Below, one piece after another: positions 44,278 to 53,933 of a stretch of DNA of 64,000 bases (positions are counted from its first letter, which is position 1; each line of letters starts with the position of its first letter). The stretch is from CAVSVP01 sp963731125 (lineage in GTDB: Bacteria; Pseudomonadota; Gammaproteobacteria; Competibacterales; Competibacteraceae). The stretch lies in contig CAVSVP010000011.1 of NCBI GenBank assembly GCA_963731125.1, forward strand, positions 16,987 through 80,986, given 5' to 3'. The notes beneath the pieces were generated by a model. That model did no database searches, was not told the origin of the DNA, and saw nothing but the letters and a program-made list of their open reading frames with translations. Made by a program: the position numbers and the translations under genes.

Positions 44278-45624
44278 ATGTCTTTATCTGACAAATCAGG
44301 CACTCAAGCTATTCAGGTCATATCGGGTCAGAACCTTCGAGTCCAACTCGAAGCGATAGATCTGCAGGTGGTCGCTGGACCAGACGCGGGTCGTGAAGTT
44401 AGTTTTTGTTTGCCTACCTTAAGAATCGGGACTGCCGTTGATAACGACGTTATTCTGACCGACCGTACCATTTCTCGCCATCACGCAGAAATTCATATGA
44501 CCTCCCAGGGATTGATGTTCCGGGACTTGGGCTCCACGAATGGTACATATATCGGTGAGATGAGAGTTAGAGAGGCTTATCTGGCACCGGAAACGGAGTG
44601 CAAGATGGGCTATTCGCGCATTTTGATTCGCCAGCGCACCGAGGAGCATCAGGTTCTTATTTCGAGGGAGGAGAACCACTTGGGGGCTTTGGTAGGAGCC
44701 AGTGAACCCATGTGCGAACTTTATGGCCTGATACGCGCCGTAGCACCCACGCCAGCGACTGTGCAGATCACGGGTCAGTCAGGATCGGGAAAGGAGCTTG
44801 TGGCCCGTACCATTCATGAGCTCTCAGGGCGTAGTGGTCCATTGGTCGTCTTCGACGCTTCGGTCACCGATCCGGAAATGGTTCGCAACGATCTCTTTGG
44901 CCATGTTAAGGGAGCTTTTACCGGCGCAGCTGGAAGCCGGGAAGGTGCCTTTCGCAGAGCACATCAAGGCACGCTCTTTATTGATGAGATCGGCGAGTTG
45001 TCTATGGAATTGCAACCGCGCTTGCTGCGTGCGCTGGAAAATCGTGAAGTGAAGCCTATTGGTTCAGATCAGCCTGTGCGCGTGGACGTTCGGGTCATTA
45101 CCGCCACCCATCGAGACCTAGCGGCCATGGTGCAGACTGGGGACTTTCGGGCTGACCTTTATTACCGGCTCTCCGTTGTGCCTATCAGGGTACCCTCCCT
45201 TCCGGAAATTCGTAGCGATATTCCCCTTCTGGTGCAGCACCTTATTGAAAAGCTATCCCTAAATTGCCGGGTATCGCCAGAAGCCATGGTCGCCTTACAG
45301 CGCTACCATTGGCCTGGTAACGTACGTGAGCTTCGCAATGTGCTGGAGAGAGCCGCCGTGTTCCGGCAAGGTGATGCGATTCAGCCGCAAGATCTTCATT
45401 TATCCGAAGAACCTGTCTCGGTAACTCCGCCAATGCCCTCCTCTGGCGCAGCTTCGCTCGACCCTGATTCTGCTTCCGTAGCTCAGCTTAAGGAACTTGA
45501 AAAAAAGATGATCCTGGAAGCCTTGGCGCGTAACAACCACAATAAAACAGCGGCGGCTCGTGAACTCGGAATTCCTTTGTCTACCTTGAAGCGTCGCTTA
45601 AAGGAGTATGAAGAGGATGATTAA
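44278..45624 (+). CDS. FHA-domain sigma-54-dependent transcriptional activator
   Basis: A 448-residue enhancer-binding protein. The N-terminal FHA domain (about 28-115) has LRIGTAVDNDVIL, ISRHHAEI and FRDLGSTNGTYI, and so binds phosphothreonine in place of the usual receiver domain. The AAA+ domain (about 138-375) has Walker A GQSGSGKE (166-173), the sigma-54-contacting GAFTGA loop (212-217), Walker B LFIDEIGE (233-240) and the arginine-finger region ADLYYRLSVVPI. A Fis-type helix-turn-helix (NKTAAARELGIPLSTLKRRLKEY) ends the protein. It is the natural activator for the sigma-54 promoter at 30961 and would be controlled by the Ser/Thr kinase (inference). Convergent with the transporter gene. 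Confidence 0.93.
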   Translation: MSLSDKSGTQAIQVISGQNLRVQLEAIDLQVVAGPDAGREVSFCLPTLRIGTAVDNDVILTDRTISRHHAEIHMTSQGLMFRDLGSTNGTYIGEMRVREAYLAPETECKMGYSRILIRQRTEEHQVLISREENHLGALVGASEPMCELYGLIRAVAPTPATVQITGQSGSGKELVARTIHELSGRSGPLVVFDASVTDPEMVRNDLFGHVKGAFTGAAGSREGAFRRAHQGTLFIDEIGELSMELQPRLLRALENREVKPIGSDQPVRVDVRVITATHRDLAAMVQTGDFRADLYYRLSVVPIRVPSLPEIRSDIPLLVQHLIEKLSLNCRVSPEAMVALQRYHWPGNVRELRNVLERAAVFRQGDAIQPQDLHLSEEPVSVTPPMPSSGAASLDPDSASVAQLKELEKKMILEALARNNHNKTAAARELGIPLSTLKRRLKEYEEDD

Positions 45625-45662
45625 TTGTCTGAGTTCTACGAGCTTAACCTGCTTAAAGCATT

Positions 45663-48600
45663 TTATTGCTCACTCGCCATTTGCTTTTGGATAAGTCGAT
45701 AGTACATTCCCTTTTTTTCCACCAGCTCTTGATGATTGCCCTGTTCCACAAGACTGCCTCGATGCAGCACCAGTATTTTATCGGCACTCATAATAGTGCT
45801 AAGCCGATGAGCAATCACGACAGCCGTTCTTCCCTCGAGAATATGGCGCATATTCTTCAGTATATTGCTCTCAGACTGCGTATCTAGCGCAGAGGTGGCT
45901 TCGTCAAATATCAACAGGCGGGGATTGTGATAAAGTGCCCTGGCAATGCAAAGACGCTGTAACTGTCCGCCAGATAAGCCCATACCTCTTTCCCCTACGA
46001 CCTGCTCATAGCCTAGGGGTAGGTTGGCAATAAAATCGTGGGCGTCCGCCATCTTTGCCACTTCAACAATTTTCCGTTTATCGGGGTTGGAATCACCAAT
46101 TGCGATATTTTCCGCTACCGGTCCGGAAAACAGTAGATTGCTTTGCATTACGTAACCAATCTGGGCGCGATAATATTCTTTATCGATGAAATTTAAGTCA
46201 TAATCGTCAACCATTATTTTGCCTTCTGTCGGAGGATAAAAACCTACCAAAAGCTTTGCCAATGTGGTTTTCCCCGAACCACTTTGACCGACGATAGCAA
46301 TCATTTCGCCGGCTTTCATCTCAAAACTGATATTTTCCAGAACATAAGGCGTTTCCTTTTCTCCGTAGCGAAAGAAGACCTTCCTCCAAGCGCATATCGC
46401 CACACAGATCCGGAAGCATAATGCGCGATGTGATTTCCTCGGGTTTCTGTTCCGGTTCCATATCGAGAATGTCTCCCAAGCGTTCCATGGCGACTCCGGC
46501 TTCGTGTAGACGCATTCCACATTCCCACGAGTCCCATAAGCGGTGCCATAACGCTGCCCATGAGCATGTTGAAGGCAATCAGTTGACCGATCGTCAACTC
46601 CTGGCTTAAGACTAAATTCGCGCCCATCCACAGCATGATGATACTTGTTAATGAATTTAGCAGTTGGCCTATCAGACCCACCACAGCGTTAAACCGTCTC
46701 GGCTCGATATTGAACGTCAAGTGCCTTGGCATATTTCTCTTCCCATTTTAGGCGCATCGGGCGTTCGATACCGGTGGCCTTTATCGTTTCTGCGCCACTA
46801 ATGGTTTCCATAAGAATGGCCTCCGCCGCGGTTGAGGCTTCAAAATCGCGTCTTGCATAATCCTTGAATTTAGGGGTAATGAGAGCCGTTAAAAGTAAGT
46901 ATCGGTGTTACAAAAAGAATCAGTAATAACGTCATTTTCACGTTATATAAGAACAAGACAATGAAATAGATAAAAATCATTAAAACATTTAAAACTGTAC
47001 TTATCGTAGATGAAGTCAAAAAGCTTCGAATAGTTTCGTTTTCCTGAAAACGTGCAAATATATCCCCGGTTTTACGTTTGGCAAAAAAAGACACAGGAAG
47101 CGAAAAAGTATGTTTAAAAAACTGAGACATCATGGTGAAAGTCCAGACTTCGAACCATAAAGCTCATTAAAAAAGCACGCAATACGTCGGTAAGCTGAAT
47201 AAATACATGCGAAATCGCTAAACCAATAATTAGTACATGTAATAATTGAAAATTTTGATGAACGACAACTCTATCTAGGATATTTTGAACGATAACTGGT
47301 GGAGCTACACCAAGCATTTCGATAATTAGCGTAGCAATAAACATATTCAGTAAGATTTTTTTATAAGGTTTTAAATAGCTAATAAAACGAGCCCAGGGCG
47401 AGCGTCGCTACGGCCAGTTGTGCCATTTCTGCGCCTGGGGTAAATAACAAACAAGTTCCGGTCCAGCCTCTTTCGAAATCGGCCACTGCCATCTTTTTAA
47501 AACCCACGGCGGGGTCGGCTACCCAAACATATTGTTTCGACACACCATAGACGATTACGTAGTGGTAACCTTCCCAGTGGGCGATAAAAGGCAGCTCGAA
47601 TTCCAGCATAGCATCATAGGTGCACTGAACGCCACGCGTGGTAAAACTCAATGACTCACCGACCCGGGCAAGGCTTTCGAGGGTGGCGCCTTCCACGGTG
47701 ACATTGGCCAATTCCCTCAACTTGCCGAGGGTCATTGGTATGCCGTAGTGTTTGCAAATCATGGCGAGACAGGCGGCACCGCAATCCATTTCTTCCGCTT
47801 GTTCGATAAGCGGAAATCTTTTAATGATCCGTTCGCCTCTCTTGGGCTTAGAGCCCATGTCCAAGAGGACAGGCATTTTTCTGCGTGCGGTCAGTTTTTT
47901 CTGGCGCTGCAGCTCGCGTTCCGCAAATTGAATACGCTCTTCAAGCACCGCTTTGAGTTTAGGATTGCGTTCCAGAATGCCTAAGACCGATTGTTCCGGA
48001 ATGAGCAGCAAAGTGGCATCGGTTTCGGCAATCGCAGAAGCTGCTTGTTCTCGTTGCAAAAGACACGCTTTTTCGCCGAATACCTCTCCCTGTCCAAGAG
48101 TGGCTAGAGGATATTCAGCGCCATCTTCTATCCGTACGATATTAACGTGTCCCTGGCGTACGACGTAAAGTCGTCGGTCCTCGCGGGAATTCTGCTCGAG
48201 AATGACTTGGCCCGCTGCAACTCGTTTAATGCCAATGCCAGAAAAGAGATTTTCAACCTCACTTGGATCAACCTTGCCCTTCAGATCGAACAATCGAGTT
48301 ACAAAACCGCCTGCCGTCCGTATGGCGGCGTAACGGACCATAAAGGCTTCTGCGTCCTTGTTTTGACGTAATTGAGGGATAAACACATGGCGTGGGATAA
48401 AGAGCAGTTCAGTCCGTGAAGAGGCACGGACTGAATACTCATAGGGGAAGTCTTTTAGCGCCGCAGTCTCGGCAATGACTTCTCCCGCCTTGCGTATGCC
48501 CATGCTAATTTCTTTGCCACGCTCTTCAGTGAAAATTCTGACTTTTCCTGTCTTGATGATGTACAAGCCATCACTCGAGGCACCGGCATGAAAAACAGAT

Positions 48601-48740
48601 TCTCCAAATGCGTAAGTTTTAATTTCTGCATGAAAGGCTAATTCGGCTAATTCGTTACGATTAAAAGCCGAGAAGAACTCGATAGAAGCCAAAAAATTCA
48701 CTAAGAAGTCTTGCTCAATTACCTGTGCATTGCTTGACAT
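45663..48740 (-). pseudogene. Peptidase C39 ABC exporter with two cNMP-binding-like domains; six frameshifts in the membrane/ATPase part
   Basis: An exporter that cleaves Gly-Gly leaders and exports the peptide. The intact first frame (48740-47379, 453 residues) has two cyclic-nucleotide-binding-like domains (about 15-130 and 160-275) and the C39 peptidase, with Gln314, Cys320 (MDCGAACLAM), His393 (GYHYVIVYG) and Asp409 (ADPAVG). The membrane domain and ATPase follow in pieces: SPWARFISYLKPYKKILLN, MMSQFFKHTFSLPVSFFAKRKTGD, ITPKFKDYARRDFEAS, NAVVGLIGQLLNS, LHEAGVAMERLGDILD, then an ATPase with GQSGSGKTT, LSGGQLQRL and LLIFDEATSALD. Each of the six joins (near 47390, 47137, 46885, 46692, 46510 and 46385) has one extra base. 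Removing them gives one protein of 1023 residues, the usual size. Confidence 0.85.
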
Positions 48741-48850
48741 TATTTGTTTCTACCGGTGGCCGTTGATAGATTGTAATTGCGAAAATGCGGTTGTACTAAC
48801 AACCGCCAAATTTTTAATAGTGCCAGAGTCTGTTAAACAACCACTGAACG

Positions 48851-49603
48851 CTAGACCAATTCAAACTTGAGTTCTCCGGTTTGGGCTGCAAGCCATTTCT
48901 GAAAAATTAGCTGGCGTATTTTCATGGTTGTCGATTCGTCAAGCTGAGCTGGATATTTAGCTTTTACCATGAAGATTTCAAAGTTACCTTCGTCTAGAGA
49001 AAAGGGTCCTAGAATATCGCCCGGTGATGCATTAAAAACTTTAGCGTCAATCTCAGCGGGTAATGCTCCTCGAAAAATTTTCCCGATAAGGCCGTCATGG
49101 TCTTTAGTATTTACGTCCGAGGAATATTCCCTGGCCATCTCGGAAAAACTTTCTGGGTCCTCTCCAAGGTTTGCAAGAATTTCTTTTGCCTCGTCTTCGG
49201 AATCCAAAACAATATGAGAAATTTCAACACAATCAAAATCAGGTGAATTTAAGCTAAAATATTCTTGGATTGCTTCATCATTGCTGATCTTGTTAATCAG
49301 CGTTTCCCTATATATGTTTTCTTTTATGAAATTCTCAAAGTCATCGAGAGTGACTCCAAGGCTGGTGAAATACTCTTGGGTGTCTTTAGCGCGACATAGG
49401 CCATGGTTGCGACGAAAATTATCCGCATGCTTCTGAATTTCTTCGATTTTAATCGAAATACCGAGTTTTTCCGCTGAATGAATCGTTAGTTTATTTTGAA
49501 TAAAAACATCAAACAGTTCATCGAATTCACCTTTAAGCTTCAGCGTCTTTACGAAGTCTTCGGTGGTAATTGTGGTGTCATTAATACTTGCTAAGATTGT
49601 CAT
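48851..49603 (-). CDS. SurA/PpiC-like peptidyl-prolyl isomerase (peptide-maturation type)
   Basis: 250 residues, no signal peptide. The N-terminal helical chaperone part (about 1-120; TTEDFVKTLKLKGEFDELFDVFIQNKLTIHSAEK) is followed by a parvulin-type domain (about 125-225; VEISHIVLDSEDEAKEILANL, FSEMAREYSSDVNTKDHDGLIGKIFRGALPAEIDAKVFNASPGDILGPF). Parvulin-like proteins of this cytoplasmic type occur next to C39 peptide exporters and are thought to help precursor handling. It lies 110 bp upstream of the transporter gene on the same strand, probably in one operon. GGCGAGGC before the ATG is the likely ribosome binding site. Confidence 0.85.
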   Translation of the reverse strand: MTILASINDTTITTEDFVKTLKLKGEFDELFDVFIQNKLTIHSAEKLGISIKIEEIQKHADNFRRNHGLCRAKDTQEYFTSLGVTLDDFENFIKENIYRETLINKISNDEAIQEYFSLNSPDFDCVEISHIVLDSEDEAKEILANLGEDPESFSEMAREYSSDVNTKDHDGLIGKIFRGALPAEIDAKVFNASPGDILGPFSLDEGNFEIFMVKAKYPAQLDESTTMKIRQLIFQKWLAAQTGELKFELV

Positions 49604-49980
49604 TTTTTAGCCTCGCCTACACAAAAAAACTAGATTACTTTTAGTGCCTTTTAAACTGAAATTTTTGGTGTCCCAAACAACAGCTATTTCTCTGAAAAAT
49701 AGCTGTTTTCTAGACCTAACATCGGCCACAACTATTTTTGGGTAATAGACTGTTGCCGTAGCGTATTATTGGTCTATTTTGATGGAGCACATTTTGTGCC
49801 GTTATCAAAAATATAAGGATGTGCTGGCTTTAAGGCGGGATGGAGATGGCTGAAAAAGATAAAATTTCAGCTAACCATCGTTGTATTGGGTGAAGGAATC
49901 GACTACCGGTTTCAGTTGAGATTTGAAAATAGATGCTGAGTAAAGGATTAACATGGATGGTTCAAAATGAGCTGATCAGA
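49604..49980. other. Intergenic stretch upstream of the foldase/exporter operon
   Basis: 377 bp with no gene. Contains the perfect hairpin at 49679-49707. The foldase promoter should lie in the first 150 bp; I find no sigma-54-type site there. Confidence 0.5.
49679..49707. terminator. Perfect 11-bp hairpin
   Basis: AACAGCTATTT and AAATAGCTGTT enclose a seven-base loop. On the plus strand it is followed by TTC, on the minus strand by GTTTGG. It may end the transcript of the membrane-protein gene at 49981, or act in the leader of the foldase operon. Confidence 0.5.
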
Positions 49981-50814
49981 TCAAGCTGGTCTGGTTAAAT
50001 TGTCGGTGCGTGCTTTATCATCTTCCAAGCCACCCTGAAAAACTTCTCTCCAGGCCACGTAAAGCAATGCCCCCAGATAGACGGGCATTGGCAAAGCCAA
50101 GATCTGTGCAGGTATGGAAAAAATACTGAAATAAGCCATAAACAGCATTGCCAGTCCGGGCAGCCCTAAGGCTGGCACCAGCCAGGGATTAAGGTAAACA
50201 GCGAGAAAGCTGAGACGCCAACATTCATACAGAGATAGCTCTCGAAATAAATGCAAGGGCATGACAAAGAAGGCGAACAGAAACTGTAATACCAGCAGTA
50301 AAGCGCCGATCATACCGAGTTGAGTGCCCAGTATCGTATCCGCGACGCCGAAGACAGGATTAAAAAACGTGGTGTCGGTATCAATACCAGCCGTCATGGT
50401 AGTTGGATTTATCAAATTATGAATCAAATAGACAGCCAAGTAGCCCTGAAACAGCAGTGCAAACAAAAACAAAGACGCTTTAAGGAGAACTCTGAGTACG
50501 GTAGGAACCAATAGTTGCCGTAGCGAGGGATTACGCTGCCAGCTTCTCGCACGAGCAAAGCCACAAGCCAAGTTAATGGCAATGGCAAGTGGCAAACCGT
50601 AGCAGATCAGTGTAGCAAGCACCGAAAACCATCCGCCAAACGTAAGAGGCATGGCTTTCCATATCGGCAATGTTAGCAGCAAGGCGCTACTGATGGGAGT
50701 TAGTAAAGCGACTGCTATAAACCGACTTGGATGGCTTATGATTAATTGCATGGCTTGATATAGCCAGTTTATTCCGTCGCGCGGGGCCATGGCTCGCGGT
50801 CCTATATTTCTCAT
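49981..50814 (-). CDS. Multi-pass membrane protein, function unknown
   Basis: About 277 residues with roughly six membrane helices (for example FIAVALLTPISSALLLTLPIW, FSVLATLICYGLPLAIAINLACGF, LFLFALLFQGYLAVYLI, IGALLLVLQFLFAFFVMPLHLF). It starts MRNIGPRAMAPRDGINWLYQAMQLIISHPSRFIAV; the segment WLYQAMQLI.HP..F resembles the start of BPSS1780-like or DUF2189-like membrane proteins, but I cannot assign a family. The ATG at 50814 follows AGAGGA; a GTG at 50922 would add 36 residues. No functional link to its neighbours is evident. Confidence 0.7.
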   Translation of the reverse strand: MRNIGPRAMAPRDGINWLYQAMQLIISHPSRFIAVALLTPISSALLLTLPIWKAMPLTFGGWFSVLATLICYGLPLAIAINLACGFARARSWQRNPSLRQLLVPTVLRVLLKASLFLFALLFQGYLAVYLIHNLINPTTMTAGIDTDTTFFNPVFGVADTILGTQLGMIGALLLVLQFLFAFFVMPLHLFRELSLYECWRLSFLAVYLNPWLVPALGLPGLAMLFMAYFSIFSIPAQILALPMPVYLGALLYVAWREVFQGGLEDDKARTDNLTRPA

Positions 50815-51545
50815 ACGTTTCCTCTTCAGTTTAATAGCAAGTGCTACGTAGAACAAAATTAAGATCGAGAGATCCGGTAAAAACCGTTTTCCAGTTGCCA
50901 TCAGATTCCACTGAAGGGACACTGTAGGCTTTGTGACTTGGTCAGGTAAAAGGATCCCCCTGCTGCGGTGCGCTTAGCCAAGGCGACAACAATCGTTTTG
51001 GGAGCATGTTTGCCTTGATAACTTTCCTGAACTACGTATTTTTCACGGGTAATTAGCGAAGATTCGAACTACTATTTCGCCCTATGGGCAACAATCCTAG
51101 CAAACTTGGAAGAAACCTGTGACCAAGAAACTTTACAACGACAGAATCGCGTGAGTTTATGGTAAATCCTATAGTGCCGGCCAAATGACCTGATACTGGT
51201 TACAAGGCTTCAAATCGTTAGTAAACAACGATTGTAATAAAATTATCGGCATCAATTCATATGGCTGGCACTATAGTTGATCTGGTGTTAAAAAACCGTG
51301 CTGTATTGCATGTCTAGCAAAAGGTTGTCGTTGCCGGCGGTACTGCCGGCCTTAATTACCAGCAGATTTTTTTGCTGCCTTGGTGTATTCCATTGCACCA
51401 GTACAGGTATTCACGGATATCGACAAGTATTGTCAGGTAGATATTCGTCATAAATATTGTTTAGCATGGGGGTAAAATTACCTTTTACACCTCACGGCCG
51501 TTCACTGATTGAATTGCTTCTCGAGTAAACTGTATTGGAGAAAAC
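50815..51545. other. Long intergenic stretch upstream of gcvH
   Basis: About 730 bp. It holds the family C MITE at 51169-51276. A possible small hairpin (GCCGGC-N6-GCCGGC) lies near 51335. I looked for a glycine riboswitch before gcvH and do not see one. GGAGAAAAC precedes the gcvH start. Confidence 0.5.
51169..51276. mobile_element. MITE family C, copy 2 (108 bp)
   Basis: Identical over all 108 bp to the copy at 8986-9093, with ends CTATAGTGCCGGCCAAATG and the complement of CTATAGTGCCAGCCATATG. The flanking bases differ from those of copy 1. Identity over the whole length means recent spread or strong conservation. Confidence 0.88.
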
Positions 51546-51935
51546 ATGATGAGTCATATTCCTACTGACCTGAAATATACCAAGAGCCACGAATGGGTGC
51601 GCGCAAACGGGGATGGCACCATTACCGTGGGCGTTACCGATCTTGCCCAGGCCCAACTGGGTGATATGGTGTTCGTAGAGATGCCTGAGGTGGGGCGTAC
51701 CGTAGCCGCTGGCGAAGAATGTGCCGTGGTGGAATCGGTAAAGGCGGCTTCGGATGTCTACAGCCCAGTGGACGGTGAAGTTCTGGAAGTAAACGAAGCG
51801 CTGACTGAAACGCCTGAGCTAATCAACCAGGACCCCTATGGCGAAGGTTGGTTGTTCCGTTTGCAGTCCAGCAAGTCCTTGGATGGGCTATTGGATGCTT
51901 CGGCCTATGAGGCGCTAGAGGCAGAAGCCGAGTAG
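51546..51935 (+). CDS. gcvH: Glycine cleavage system H protein
   Basis: Lipoyl carrier of the glycine cleavage complex, 129 residues. Contains YTKSHEWV, GDMVFVEMPEVGRTV, and the lipoylation site ESVKAASDVYSPVDGEV with Lys66. GGAGAAAAC lies before the ATG. gcvT and gcvP are not in the window. Confidence 0.95.
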   Translation: MMSHIPTDLKYTKSHEWVRANGDGTITVGVTDLAQAQLGDMVFVEMPEVGRTVAAGEECAVVESVKAASDVYSPVDGEVLEVNEALTETPELINQDPYGEGWLFRLQSSKSLDGLLDASAYEALEAEAE

Positions 51936-51997
51936 TCAACGGACAGTCTGCTTGCCACACCAATCCTACTGCTTCTACCCATTCAGGAAGATAATCA

Positions 51998-52495
51998 ATG
52001 GCAACTGTAACGTTTAAAGGTAATAACTATCACACCAACGGTGATTTGCCTGCCAAAGGCAGTCAAGCACCAGATTTTCATCTTGTGGCCGGTGATCTCA
52101 GTGATGTAAATCTGACAACTTACGCTGATAAGAAGAAGCTTCTTAACATTGTTCCCAGCCTGGATACGCCGGTATGTGCTACCTCCACTCGGAAATTTAA
52201 CGAGCATGCCAAAACCCATCCGGATACTGTCATGCTCATTATCTCGGCCGATTTACCCTTTGCTCAGAGCCGCTTTTGTACCGGCGAAAAGCTGGAAAAC
52301 GTAACATCTTTATCCATGATGCGTTCGCGTAATTTTGCCAAAGACTACGGCGTGCTGCTGGAGGATGGTCCCCTCGCTGGGCTTACTGCCCGAGCTGTGG
52401 TGGTGTTGGATAAAAATAACCGGGTGCGCTATACCGAGCTAGTCTCGGAAATTGCTGATGAACCGGATTATAAATCCGCCCTGAACGCATTGTAG
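51998..52495 (+). CDS. tpx: Thiol peroxidase
   Basis: Atypical 2-Cys peroxiredoxin that reduces lipid and other hydroperoxides using thioredoxin. It has 165 residues. The peroxidatic Cys60 is in SLDTPVCATSTRKFN and the resolving Cys94 in AQSRFCTG, both as in E. coli Tpx. GGAAG precedes the start. Confidence 0.95.
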   Translation: MATVTFKGNNYHTNGDLPAKGSQAPDFHLVAGDLSDVNLTTYADKKKLLNIVPSLDTPVCATSTRKFNEHAKTHPDTVMLIISADLPFAQSRFCTGEKLENVTSLSMMRSRNFAKDYGVLLEDGPLAGLTARAVVVLDKNNRVRYTELVSEIADEPDYKSALNAL

Positions 52496-52607
52496 TGACA
52501 ATTTTAATACTCCTTTAGCATGTACCAATTCAGCCTGCACATAAAAAAGGGAGATGAGTTGCACTTTGCGGGAAGGGCGGACGTAGAGATTGGGAACTAA
52601 TTCCGGC

Positions 52608-52970
52608 ATGGCAAATCAGCTACACAGAGGATTACGCCGCTTGTGCAATGCCACCTTTTATTCTTGGGCGGGCCTTAAAGCGGCTTGGCGCCACGAAGAA
52701 GCTTTTCGCCAGGAGGTTTTATTGTGTGCGTTTCTAGTCCCTGTAGGGCTATGGTTAGGAACCGATAGCGTAGAGCGGGCTCTGTTAATAGGCAGTCTTA
52801 TACTTGTGCTTATTGTGGAATTGCTTAACAGTAGCATTGAGGCAGCCGTAGACCGTGTTGGATCAGAGCGTCACGATCTGGCGGAGCGAGCTAAGGACGT
52901 CAGCTCGGCGGCGGTCTTCGTCGCTTTGTTAAATGTGGCTTTGATGTGGATAATACTGCTTTTTACCTAA
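52608..52970 (+). CDS. dgkA: Diacylglycerol kinase
   Basis: Small membrane kinase that phosphorylates diacylglycerol for lipid recycling. It has 120 residues and three membrane helices. Motifs include AGLKAAWRHEEAFRQE, and VELLNSSIEAAVDRVGSERHDLAERAKDVSSAAV with the catalytic glutamate and the metal-binding residues. The ATG at 52608 is chosen; a TTG at 52590 is possible. Confidence 0.94.
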   Translation: MANQLHRGLRRLCNATFYSWAGLKAAWRHEEAFRQEVLLCAFLVPVGLWLGTDSVERALLIGSLILVLIVELLNSSIEAAVDRVGSERHDLAERAKDVSSAAVFVALLNVALMWIILLFT

Positions 52971-52982
52971 CGGGATAGCTTG

Positions 52983-53915
52983 ATGGCAGCATTGATTTGC
53001 GGTTCTTTAGCCTATGATATCATCATGGTTTTTAATGACCGCTTTAAAAACCATATTTTGCCCGATAAGGTGCACATGCTAAATGTGTCTTTTTTAGTGC
53101 CGAGCATGCGGCGGGAATTTGGCGGTTGCGCCGGCAATGTGACCTATAACCTAAGGCTGCTCGGTGGCGAGGGATATCCCCTGGGCACAGTAGGCGATGA
53201 TTTTGCGCCCTACGCCCAGTGGCTGGACGCCAAAGATGTTAGCCGCCGCTACCTGAAGGTCATCACAGGCAGCTTCACTGCACAAGCCTACATCACCTCG
53301 GACCTGGACGATAATCAGATCACCGCTTTTCATCCCGGTGCCATGGCGTTTTCAGCACAGGCGGCAGTCCCCCGTGATGCTGGTATTACCATCGGCACGG
53401 TTTCACCGGACAGCCGGGAAGGAATGCTGGTCCATGCAATGCAGTTTGCCGAGGCAGGTATTCCCTTTATCTTTGATCCTGGCCAGGCCATGCCCTTATT
53501 CAGCGCAGAAGATCTGGTTCGTCTCATTGAACAGGCTGATTGGATTGCTGCCAACGATTATGAGTGTGAACTGCTTCAAGAACGCACGGGTCTGTCTGCA
53601 AAACAGCTTGCCGAGCGGGTAAGAGCTTTGGTCGTGACCCGTGGTGCCAAGGGGTCTATTATTTACACAGATCATCGGCACCTTGAGATTCCCTCTGCCC
53701 AGGTGGCCCAGGTGATTGATCCTACCGGTTGCGGGGACGCCTACCGAGCGGGGTTGCTCTATGGTCTGATGCAGGGCATGGACTGGGAAACGACGGGACG
53801 TATCGCTTCTTTAGCGGGCGCCGTCAAAATTGAAAAGCACGGCACTCAAAATCACACTTTCACGCTAGAGGCTTTTCAGGAGCGTTTTAAGGAGAATTTC
53901 GGGTATCGTTTTTAG
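52983..53915 (+). CDS. PfkB-family carbohydrate/adenosine kinase
   Basis: A sugar or nucleoside kinase of 310 residues. N-terminal ALICGSLAYDIIM, the substrate-binding FGGCAGNVTYNLRLLGG, and the C-terminal PfkB signature IDPTGCGDAYRAGLLYGL with the catalytic Asp in GCGD. It is closest to bacterial adenosine kinase-like proteins by length and motifs; the substrate is not certain. It starts 12 bp after dgkA stops, so it is likely in the same transcript. Confidence 0.9.
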   Translation: MAALICGSLAYDIIMVFNDRFKNHILPDKVHMLNVSFLVPSMRREFGGCAGNVTYNLRLLGGEGYPLGTVGDDFAPYAQWLDAKDVSRRYLKVITGSFTAQAYITSDLDDNQITAFHPGAMAFSAQAAVPRDAGITIGTVSPDSREGMLVHAMQFAEAGIPFIFDPGQAMPLFSAEDLVRLIEQADWIAANDYECELLQERTGLSAKQLAERVRALVVTRGAKGSIIYTDHRHLEIPSAQVAQVIDPTGCGDAYRAGLLYGLMQGMDWETTGRIASLAGAVKIEKHGTQNHTFTLEAFQERFKENFGYRF

Positions 53916-53933
53916 CTAATGCGTTCGACGTGG

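Noticed and set aside
51267..51282. TGGCAC-TATAG-TTGAT at the right end of the family C MITE as a sigma-54 promoter for gcvH
   Set aside because: The -12 element lacks the essential GC (TTGA instead of TTGC), and the first copy of the same MITE does not continue with this sequence.
51277..51545. Glycine riboswitch upstream of gcvH
   Set aside because: I looked for the conserved aptamer core and paired stems and did not see them.
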